Positions 15,057-21,737 of a stretch of DNA of 21,737 nucleotides are shown in pieces. Origin of the DNA: SKLM01 sp964450435 (GTDB lineage: Bacteria > Chloroflexota > Anaerolineae > B4-G1); assembly GCA_964450435.1 (NCBI GenBank), contig CAYVCX010000055.1:1-21737 (forward strand). Direction: 5' to 3'. The notes under the pieces are model-generated. The model ran no database searches, was not told the DNA's origin, and was given only the letters and a program-made list of their open reading frames with translations. Positions within the stretch are counted from its first letter, which is position 1. The number at the start of each line of letters is the position of its first letter. The position numbers and the translations under genes were made by a program.

Positions 15057-16523
15057 CTAGTCCCGACGAATCTCCTGCACCAATTCTTGCTTGTGGTCAT
15101 AGAGCCGCACAATCATCGGCATCTGGCCCGGCAGCGTGTGGGTCGCACAGCCCAAGCACGGATCGTAGGCCCGAAAAGCCATCTCGATCTTGTTCAGCCC
15201 CCCGTCGTCCACGGTCTGACCGGCGCGCACCAGGTCTTGGGCGGCCTTCTTGATCGACATGCTTATGGCTGCGTAGTTGTTCGTCGTGCCGACGATCAGA
15301 TTGACCTGCCTGAGCAGCCCGTCATCGTCGGTAATGTAGTGATGTGTCAGCGTGCCGCGCGGCGCCTCGACGATCCCCACGCCCTCGTCTGGGGTCTCGG
15401 TGGGGAATGTGCGAATATCGTCGCTGGTGATGTCTGGGTCCTGGGCGAGCTCGAGGGTGCGCTCGGCAGCATAGAGCAATTCGATCAGCCGGGCCCAATG
15501 AGTGGCCAGGGTAGCGTGCACCGGCTTGCCGCCCAAAGTGTCGTAGAAGCGCTCGTACTCGGCCTGGGCCTGCGGAGTGGCCATCCCGTCGGCGGCGTTC
15601 AATCGGCTGAGGGGCGAGGCCCGGTAGACTCCACTATCAGGTCCGTCGACGAATCCCTTCCAGCCTACCTGCTTGAGGTAGGGGAACTTCAAGTACGTCC
15701 ACGGCTCGATATGCTCGGCCACCACGTCCAGATACTGATCAGGGCTGTACTTGAGCAGCTCCTGGCCATCAGGACCTACTACGCGTACCTGTCCGTCATA
15801 GAAGTTGACCTGGTTGTGTGCGTCAACCAGTCCCATGTAGTATGTCTCGTGTGCAAAGGCGTCGCTCAGAATCATGTCGACATAGGCCTGGTTCTGCAGC
15901 ACCACGTCATCGAACAGCTGGAGGGAGAACTGCGCGGTGTCCACCGAGCGCTTGGCGATCTCCACGATGCGCTCGCGCTCCTCCTCCGTGATGGGCTTGC
16001 TCATGCCCCCGATCACGCAACTCACCGAGTGGATGTAACGGCCCGCAACGATGGCGGCCACCTCATGGTTGTCCTGCAGCAGCTGCACCACCCGCGCCCC
16101 GGTGTCTTGACCGACCTCCTGGATTACACCCAGGAGATTGCGCCGGGCTTTGGGCGCGTCGGGGCCCACGACGAAATCGGGCGCTGCCAGGGCGTAGAAG
16201 TGGGTCGCGTGGTCGGCGACGAAGAAGGATGCGTACAGCAGCTCGCGGAGCTTCTTTGCCGCCGGTGGAGGGTCGACGCGGTAGACGGCATCTCCTGCTT
16301 TGGCCGCCGCCACGTGGTGCGCCAGGGGACAGACCCCGCAGATTCGCTGTGTGATGCGTGGCATCTCCTCCACTGGCCGGCCCTCGCAGAATTTCTCGAA
16401 GCCGCGCAGCTCGGGAACGACCAGATAGGCGTTGGCCAAATCTCCCGCCTCGTCAAGGAACAGATCGATGCGCCCGTGTCCCTCGAGCCGGGTGATCGGA
16501 TCTATGCTGATCTTCTGGCTCAT
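15057..16523 (-). CDS. mvhA: [NiFe] hydrogenase large subunit, group 3 (MvhA type)
   Basis: This 488-aa subunit binds the Ni-Fe active site that splits or makes H2. The N-terminal motif R-I-C-G-V-C-P-L-A-H-H (C62, C65) and C-terminal D-P-C-L-G-C-A-T-H (C456, C459, H462) supply the four Cys ligands. The remaining 26 residues after H462 are the extension normally removed by a maturation endopeptidase once nickel is inserted. All four ligands are Cys, so unlike methanogen VhuU there is no selenocysteine here. The opening I-S-I-D-P-I-T-R-L-E-G-H-G is typical of the FrhA/MvhA family. The start codon overlaps the MvhG stop (ATGA), indicating translational coupling. It is cytoplasmic, with no signal or membrane segment. 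No maturation protease or hyp genes occur in the window. Confidence 0.95.
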   Translation of the reverse strand: MSQKISIDPITRLEGHGRIDLFLDEAGDLANAYLVVPELRGFEKFCEGRPVEEMPRITQRICGVCPLAHHVAAAKAGDAVYRVDPPPAAKKLRELLYASFFVADHATHFYALAAPDFVVGPDAPKARRNLLGVIQEVGQDTGARVVQLLQDNHEVAAIVAGRYIHSVSCVIGGMSKPITEEERERIVEIAKRSVDTAQFSLQLFDDVVLQNQAYVDMILSDAFAHETYYMGLVDAHNQVNFYDGQVRVVGPDGQELLKYSPDQYLDVVAEHIEPWTYLKFPYLKQVGWKGFVDGPDSGVYRASPLSRLNAADGMATPQAQAEYERFYDTLGGKPVHATLATHWARLIELLYAAERTLELAQDPDITSDDIRTFPTETPDEGVGIVEAPRGTLTHHYITDDDGLLRQVNLIVGTTNNYAAISMSIKKAAQDLVRAGQTVDDGGLNKIEMAFRAYDPCLGCATHTLPGQMPMIVRLYDHKQELVQEIRRD

Positions 16524-17515
16524 GTGTCATCCTCTCGATAACTTGCCTGGTACTTCAACTCGCTCAGGAGAGAGTTGGCCAATCCGAATCGATAGCTTAG
16601 CCCGGCCGGATCGACGATACTGTCCATAGTCAGTGGCACTGTCTCCGGGTCGTCGGTGTCGATGAGGGCCCCGATGGCGCTGAGCAGCTTCGCTCCCTGG
16701 TCGACGACGCCGTCTGGCGGACCGTAGCAGCCTCGGCACGGCATATTGCCGCTTATGCACGGCAGACCGCAACCGGCTCGGGTGGCCGGGCCGCAGCAGA
16801 TGACCCCCTGGGCCAGGAAGCAAAGGTCGGGGTCGAGTTCGACCTGGTGGGGACGCCTCCACTCCTTAACGCGGAAGCCACTCTCTCCCTTCTCGCGCGG
16901 GCAGACGTCACAGTTGGTCTTGGGATCTACCCCGATCGTCGCTCCCTTCTCGGGCAGTTCACCGTCCAGAATCGTTTGGAAGACCTTCCACACTTGGTCG
17001 ACCACCGGCGGGCAACCGGGCATCGAGTAGTCGACCTCTACCGTCTGGGCCAGGGTCAAGACCCGGTTGTAGAAAGCTGGAATCTCGATGGTGCCCTCTG
17101 GCACCGCGACGGAGGGGATGGGGCGCGTGCCGCGCGACTGATCCACCGAGGGAGCGGTGTCGTAGACTCGTTCCAGAATCGATTCAGCATCATGGAAGTT
17201 GGCCAGACCTGGAATGCCCCCGGTGTGGGCGCACGCTCCGAAGGAGACGAGCAGCTTCGACTTCTGTCGCAGCAGCTTGGCGATGTGCTCGTTCTCGCTG
17301 GAGCGGATGGCACCGTTGAAGAAGCACACATCGATCTCGTCATCCAGTAAGGCCTCCACATCGCTGTACTTGAAGTCCATCAGACAGGGCCAGAAGACGA
17401 TGTCCACCTTCTCGCCCGTGGAGACGAGCCGCATCCCCAGCTCGGTGATGGTGATCTCGCACCCGCCGCAACTGGCTGCCCAGTAGAACGCCAGCTTGGG
17501 CTTTGCTTTCGCCAT
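16520..17515 (-). CDS. mvhG: [NiFe] hydrogenase small subunit (MvhG type)
   Basis: The start ATG 17515 overlaps the previous stop (TAATG); the longer upstream frame lies inside the neighbour. The 331-aa product opens with K-L-A-F-Y-W-A-A-S-C-G-G-C-E (C16, C19), the proximal-cluster motif of FrhG/MvhG small subunits, with further ligands at F-G-A-C-A-H-T-G-G and M-P-G-C-P-P. The C-terminal half holds a dense set of Cys (C-D-V-C-P-R, C-F, C-C-G-P-x-T-R-A-G-C, C-I, P-C-R-G-C-Y-G-P) for two more 4Fe-4S clusters. There is no Tat signal, so the enzyme is cytoplasmic. It pairs with MvhA and passes electrons from H2 to an MvhD domain. Confidence 0.94.
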   Translation of the reverse strand: MAKAKPKLAFYWAASCGGCEITITELGMRLVSTGEKVDIVFWPCLMDFKYSDVEALLDDEIDVCFFNGAIRSSENEHIAKLLRQKSKLLVSFGACAHTGGIPGLANFHDAESILERVYDTAPSVDQSRGTRPIPSVAVPEGTIEIPAFYNRVLTLAQTVEVDYSMPGCPPVVDQVWKVFQTILDGELPEKGATIGVDPKTNCDVCPREKGESGFRVKEWRRPHQVELDPDLCFLAQGVICCGPATRAGCGLPCISGNMPCRGCYGPPDGVVDQGAKLLSAIGALIDTDDPETVPLTMDSIVDPAGLSYRFGLANSLLSELKYQASYREDDT

Positions 17516-18474
17516 TACTGCGCCTCCTTCCTGGCCGCCAGGTAGCTCAACATACTGTCTACCTCTTCGCGGATGCGGCCCCGGTCTTGAGTCCCGATCT
17601 GCACGAAGCGCACACGTCCATCCCCCAGGTGCATCTGGTCCAACATCCGGTTCAGCAGCCCGATCTTGCAGCTGCTGACAACGGTGCCGCGCTTGTAGTG
17701 GCACTCTCCAGGGGCGCAACCGCAGACGAGCACCCCGTCAATCTGTGAGTGAAGCGCCATCAGCGCCATCTCAGGGTCGATGCGCCCGGTGCAAGGGAGG
17801 TGTACGACATGCACGTTTTCCGGGTAACTCTCGAGAAGCGTCAGGTCGGCGTCCGCCCGCAGGGACCAGTCACAGACGAAGACGATCATTCGGGGCACGC
17901 CATCTCCACCAGGAACCTTGAGCTGCGCTCTCACCTCCTGATTGCTCAAGCCGGGGCGGGAGATGGCACCCATTGGGCATGCGGCCACGCAGATGCCGCA
18001 GCCCATACAGGCGTTCGCGTCTGGCTCTGACAAGCGGTCCATGACACCGTCTACCACTTTCTCCACCAGATGCGGTGCCTCGTACGGACAGCTCATGACA
18101 CAAATCCCGCACCCGGAGCACAGCGACTCGTCCACGGAGACGGTCTCCAGGGGAGACTCGTAGCCAGCCTCGACGGCCAGTTGCTTGACCGCGCCAATCA
18201 CGCCGGAGATATGTATCTCTTGTGGGCAGGCCGGGTAGCACAGGTCGCAAGCGGAGCAGAGCCACGTTGTTGGGCTCTCGAAGGCCTCGCGACGCATATC
18301 CATCATCACCATACGCAGCAACCGACGTGGGTTGTACTCCGGGTCGACCTTCTGCTGGATCATACACTTGCTGACGCACGTGCCACACGAGTAGCACATC
18401 TCCAGGTGCTCACCCTCAGGGATGGCACGGACCTGGTCAGCGAAGGTTTGAGGTTGAGAACTGTGATCTGCCAT
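17515..18474 (-). CDS. HdrC-like / ferredoxin / MvhD-like fusion protein
   Basis: This 319-aa protein combines three parts. Residues 20-110 hold two C-x-x-C-x-x-C-x-x-x-C motifs (C27-C37 and C73-C83) in the arrangement of HdrC, the iron-sulfur partner of HdrB. Residues 115-170 form a two-cluster bacterial ferredoxin (C-S-G-C-G-I-C and C-M-G-C-G-I-C). Residues 195-319 are an MvhD-like domain with P-C-T-G-R-I-D-P, V-C-G-C-A-P-G-E-C-H-Y and an initial C201-D-W-S204. Usual MvhD has C-x-W-C at that last place, so one likely 2Fe-2S ligand is missing. The gene starts 66 nt after the HdrA stop, with AGGAG upstream, and overlaps MvhG. It would connect the hydrogenase to the HdrA core or to an HdrB-like subunit not seen in this window. 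Confidence 0.85.
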   Translation of the reverse strand: MADHSSQPQTFADQVRAIPEGEHLEMCYSCGTCVSKCMIQQKVDPEYNPRRLLRMVMMDMRREAFESPTTWLCSACDLCYPACPQEIHISGVIGAVKQLAVEAGYESPLETVSVDESLCSGCGICVMSCPYEAPHLVEKVVDGVMDRLSEPDANACMGCGICVAACPMGAISRPGLSNQEVRAQLKVPGGDGVPRMIVFVCDWSLRADADLTLLESYPENVHVVHLPCTGRIDPEMALMALHSQIDGVLVCGCAPGECHYKRGTVVSSCKIGLLNRMLDQMHLGDGRVRFVQIGTQDRGRIREEVDSMLSYLAARKEAQ

Positions 18475-18540
18475 TAAGGACTCTCCTGCCGTCGTCTAGT
18501 CGCGAAAGGGAAGGCTCGCGCCACCCCGGTCCTGGTCATC

Positions 18541-21054
18541 CTACGCCGGTTCTGGTTCTGTTGCCGTCCGCGCGGCCTTGATCTCATCTGCGAAGTCGGA
18601 TGCCTCCTCCATCTGAGGCACCTCCCGCATGCGGCGGGCCCGCTTCGCCATGTCTGGGCGCAACTGCTCGATCTCCTCCAGCAGCTCGTCTCTGGGGAGC
18701 GAATCGAGCACCTCCTGCATCTCGTTGATCACCCGCGCGTACTTGTCACCCTCGGCGGCGCTGATCCACTCGACGCGGAACCGGCCGGGCGTCATACCCA
18801 TCCTCTCAAATCGCTTCAGCAGCCGCTCGGCCCGCTCTGCCCCGACGCGCTGACCTGTGATATAGTGACAATCCTGGGGATGGCACCCGGAGAAGAGAAC
18901 CGCTCCCGCCCCCAGACGAAAGGCTTCGTAGATGAAGTCGGCGTCCATCCGCGCAGAGCACATCACGCGGATACCGCGCTCATTGGAGGAGTACTCGAAG
19001 TGGCTGACCCCTGCCAGGTCTGCGCCGCCGTAGGAACACCAGTGGCATCGGAAAGCCAGGATCTTCTCCTCCGGCTTGTCTGCCAGCAACGTCTGAACCT
19101 GAGCCAGGATCTGAGCGTCGGTGAAGTGCAGCTGGGTGATGGCGTTGTGAGGACACTCGGCCACGCAACCGCCGCAGCCGTGGCACTTGGCGATGACCAC
19201 CTCGGGAGCCTTGCCCTCTTCGTACTCGATGGCGCTGTACGGGCAAGCTTTGGCGCAAAGGCCACACCTTTTACCCTGGGCACTGATGCAGCGGTCCTCC
19301 CACACCACGGCCACTACCGGCTCGATCTCCCACTCCTCGGCGTGGACCACTCGGCCTGCCCGTGCTGCCGCCCCCGATCCCTGGGCCACGCTGGAGGGAA
19401 TATCCTTCGGCCCCTGGCACGCGCCAGCCAGGAAAATGCCGTCGGTGGGAGTATCCAACGGCCGTAGCTTGGGGTGATACTCCATGAACCACCCGCCAGG
19501 ACTCTGGGTGATATTGAGCACTGAGCTTACCGTGTCCACGTCGGGCTGGGGCACGGCGGCCTGGTTTAGCATCACCATGTCATATTCGCGTTCGGTGACG
19601 TGGCCTAGGTCCCTGTCCTCCGAGCTGACGAACAGGTTGTGGGTCTCTGGATCCTCGGTGATCAGCCCCGGCCGACCCTGTATGAATTGGATGCCCATCT
19701 CTCGCGCCCGGTTGTAGAATTCCTCGTATCCCTTGGACGGCGTGCGGATATCGATGTAGTAGACGGTGAGATCCAGGTCGGGATAGGCCTGCTTGAGCAG
19801 AACCGCGTTCTTGATGGAGTACATGCAGCAGAAATTGGAGCAGGATGGGATGAAGCGTTTGTCCCGCGAGCCAACGCAGTTTATGATGGCCAGACTCTCC
19901 GGATTCTTCCCATTGCTGGGCCGGGTCAGGTTGCCGCCGGTCGGGCCAGCAGAGTTGTTGAGCCGCTCCATCTCAATAGCCGTAATCACGTTCGGGAAAC
20001 GCCCGTAGCCGTACTCCGACATCGCAGTGGGGTCGAAGTGGTCGAAGCCCGTGGCGACGACGATGGCCCCCACGTCCTCCCAGACCATGTTGTCCTCCAT
20101 GCCCAGGTCAATGGCGTCCAGTTCCCCGCAGGCTTCAACACATTTGTAGCATTCAATACAGGAGTCCATATCGACGTTGTACACCAGAGGAACCGACTGG
20201 CTCATGGGCACGTCGATTGCCCGGCGCGGGGCCAGGCTTAGCTCGAAGTAGTTGGGGACTTCGATGGGGCATACCTCTGCACAATCACCGCAGCCGTTGC
20301 AGCGATCCGCGTAGACGTACCGCGATTTCTCGCGCAGCTGAACCTTGAAATTACCGACAAATCCTTCTACTCGCTCGACCTCAGTGTATGTTCTTACATC
20401 TACCTTCGGGTGACGCGCCGCGTCAACCATCTTGGGGGCGAGTATTCATATGCTGCAGTCCATCGTGGGGAAGGTCTTGTTCAACTGCGCCATTACCCCT
20501 CCGATGGTGGGCTCCCTCTCGACTAGGATTGTCTCGATACCCTGGCCTGCCAGATCCAGCGCGGAACTGATGCCGGCCACGCCACCACCGATGACCATCG
20601 CCCGCTTGGTCACGGGCACCTTGATCATATCGAGCCGGGTCAAAAACCTGGCTTTGGCGACAGCGGCGGCGGTCAGGCTCTTGGCTTTCTCCAGAGCTCC
20701 CTCTGGATCGTGCCCGTGCGCCCACGTACACTGCTCGCGAATGTTGGCCATTTCCATCAGGAAGGGATTGAGACCAGCCTCGGCAGCCACCGCGCGGAAG
20801 GTCGGCTCGTGCATACGCACGGAACACGCGGAGACTACGACCCGGTTGAGGTTGTACTTCTCGATATCCTCTCTGATGACACTCTGGCCGCTATCGGCGC
20901 AGGCGTACGGCGTGTCGACCGCTCGGACCACGCTGGGGAGTGACGCGGCGTACTCCACCACGGCCTCTGGATCGATCACCCCGGCGATGTTGGAACCACA
21001 GTGGCACACGTACACGCCGGTGCGCACCTCTTCGTTTCCGTTAACTCCTGCCAT
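18541..21054 (-). CDS. hdrA: Selenocysteine-containing HdrA fused to MvhD (TGA read as Sec)
   Basis: Read through the in-frame TGA at 20446-20448, this is one 837-residue protein starting at ATG 21054 behind GGAGGAG. Order: V-Y-V-C-H-C-G-S-N-I (about 14-23); A-C-S-x-R-M-H-E-P-T-F-R; the FAD-binding V-I-G-G-G-V-A-G-I-S-S-A; D-C-S-I-Sec203-I-L-A-P-K-M, where other HdrA proteins have Cys; two ferredoxin motifs (252-309); a C-C-M-Y-S-I-K block (about 409); a second ferredoxin pair (589-635); and a complete MvhD domain (about 663-783) with C670-H-W-C673-S-Y-G-G-A-D. The final 50 residues are charged and helical. HdrA carries the flavin that bifurcates electrons between ferredoxin and a heterodisulfide-type acceptor. 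Fusion to MvhD builds in the hydrogenase link. A naive gene caller would report two ORFs (20446-21054 and 18541-20430). HdrA selenoproteins are known in methanococci. Confidence 0.88.
20408..20448 (-). promoter_or_regulatory. Sec codon (TGA) and candidate bacterial SECIS hairpin in hdrA
   Basis: The TGA occupies 20446-20448. Seventeen nt later on the minus strand comes the stem GGTTGACGC / GCGTCACCC (20408-20428). It has a perfect 6-bp upper stem TGACGC/GCGTCA, one T-C mismatch, and two G-C pairs below. The apical loop is GGC, at nucleotides 27-29 after the TGA. Bacterial SECIS models expect a small loop with G in its first positions roughly 16-37 nt after the UGA, so position and loop both fit. 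Confidence 0.78.
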
Positions 21055-21078
21055 GTTGCTCCTCCAAAAGAAACGTCT

Positions 21079-21220
21079 CGTGCCCGAGCACGCGTAAGCT
21101 CTCAATACGAGAATGCGAGCGGAAACTCGCATCGTGAGGCGCGGAAGCATCACTGAAACGTCCCCAGTGACACAACCGCGCCTGATTGCGGGCTCCACCC
21201 CCTGCAAAGGGGCGGGGGGT
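21079..21220 (-). promoter_or_regulatory. Array of four hairpins between the ferredoxin and hdrA genes
   Basis: The 176-nt gap holds four separate perfect stems. In minus-strand order they are ACCCCC/GGGGGT (21197-21220), TCACTG/CAGTGA (21150-21170), ATGCGAG/CTCGCAT around a 6-nt loop (21113-21132) and CGTGC/GCACG around a tetraloop (21079-21092). The last ends 25 nt before the hdrA ATG. The first begins 10 nt after the ferredoxin stop and could attenuate. The set may be a structured leader, an RNA-processing site or a small RNA. No known riboswitch was recognised. Confidence 0.45.
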
Positions 21221-21230
21221 CAGCGTGAAC

Positions 21231-21725
21231 CTACCGTCTGAGTACTTCCTCGATGGCGCGCTTGCGTCGGGTGCGCTGAGCTCTGCGGTCCGGAATGGTG
21301 AGCTCGAGCGCCTCCTTGGGACACCACTTGACGCACTGCGGGCCATCCTCTTCGTCTTCACATAAGTCGCAGATCTCAGCCAGCTTGGTGCGGGGGTTGA
21401 TGGAGATCGCACCGAAGTCGCACGCTTCAATACACCAGGCACACCCGTCACAGCGCCCGGCGTCTATGTGGATCACGCCGTTGTCCGGGTCCTGAGAGAG
21501 CGCGTCTCGAGGACAGGCAATGACGCACGGCGCGTCTTCGCACGTGCGACAGGCCACCGCTGTCATCAGGATCTTATGCTCGCGCACCGTCCGGATGCGG
21601 CTGCGGAAGGTATTGAACTCGTCCATCTTGGTGTGTGAGCAGACGTATTCACATATCTGACAGCCGACACACTTCTCGGGATCGCACGCTATGTATTCGT
21701 ACTTTGAAGTTGAAGGAAGAGGCAT
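21231..21725 (-). CDS. Four-cluster 4Fe-4S ferredoxin-like electron transfer protein (CooF/HycB type)
   Basis: This 164-aa protein starts at ATG 21725 with AGGAGA just upstream, so it is complete although it touches the window edge. Sixteen Cys fall into four groups: C19-x-x-C22-x-x-C25-x-x-x-C29, C59-x-x-C62-x(4)-C67-x-x-x-C71, C92-x-x-C95-x-x-C98-x-x-x-C102 and C119-x-x-C122-x(8)-C131-x-x-x-C135. This is the layout of CooF, HycB and DMSO-reductase-type electron-transfer subunits. The C-terminal tail is strongly basic. Preceding hdrA in the same direction, it may be the ferredoxin-like electron acceptor or donor of the complex. The hairpin-rich gap before hdrA leaves open whether both are always co-expressed. 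Genes further upstream are outside the window. Confidence 0.88.
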   Translation of the reverse strand: MPLPSTSKYEYIACDPEKCVGCQICEYVCSHTKMDEFNTFRSRIRTVREHKILMTAVACRTCEDAPCVIACPRDALSQDPDNGVIHIDAGRCDGCAWCIEACDFGAISINPRTKLAEICDLCEDEEDGPQCVKWCPKEALELTIPDRRAQRTRRKRAIEEVLRR

Positions 21726-21737
21726 TGCATTCTCCTA

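Noticed and set aside
15087..16541. 484-aa + strand open frame opposite MvhA
   Set aside because: MvhA is certain from its metal-site motifs; the antisense product has no family features.
20446..20448. Reading HdrA as two genes split by a nonsense mutation or a true operon gene split
   Set aside because: The downstream part lacks a ribosome binding site, the frame is preserved across the TGA, the stop replaces a Cys at a conserved site, and a SECIS-like hairpin follows.

Overview
The window is a GC-rich bacterial chromosome segment with dense, mostly minus-strand genes. It most resembles an anaerobic member of the Chloroflexota (Anaerolineae or Dehalococcoidia-like). That guess rests on the mix of large GT-C membrane glycosyltransferases with beta-sandwich tails, a Pro/Thr-rich LysM wall protein, NHLP-clan small peptides and a bacterial Mvh/Hdr-type hydrogenase. 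No rRNA or marker gene is present, so the lineage is inferred.

Layout. Positions 1-1257 (+) hold a small cassette: a 49-aa secreted Gly/Ser-rich peptide, two related NHLP-clan (RiPP-precursor-like) proteins and an ImmA/IrrE-like protein that has lost its metal-binding residues. A strong hairpin follows, then a family 3 solute-binding lipoprotein (1427-2245). From 11234 down to 2327 (-) is an envelope and polysaccharide block: a GT39-type glycosyltransferase, an overlapping second GT-C-like protein, a secreted LysM/SdrD-B-like protein with a C-terminal anchor, and a 1209-aa PTPS-related GT-C-like protein. Positions 11235-14070 are looser: a DUF1295 membrane protein (+), a LapA-domain protein (-) and a decayed IS5/IS1182-like transposase.

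Positions 14071-21725 (-) form a hydrogenase/heterodisulfide reductase operon. In transcription order it encodes a four-cluster ferredoxin, HdrA fused to MvhD, an HdrC-like/ferredoxin/MvhD-like fusion, MvhG, MvhA (group 3 [NiFe] hydrogenase) and a polyferredoxin. The last four genes are tightly packed or overlapping. Together they would take electrons from H2 through MvhG clusters and MvhD into the HdrA flavin, probably for flavin-based electron bifurcation. No HdrB (CCG-domain) gene is visible in the window.

The main discovery is that HdrA looks like two genes only because of an in-frame TGA at 20446-20448. This TGA replaces the second Cys of the conserved DC-S/A-x-C-I-L-x-P-K-M motif, the frame continues without interruption, and a near-perfect hairpin with a GGC apical loop lies 27-29 nt downstream. 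These are the hallmarks of a selenocysteine codon with a bacterial SECIS. The full product is an 837-residue HdrA(Sec)-MvhD fusion.
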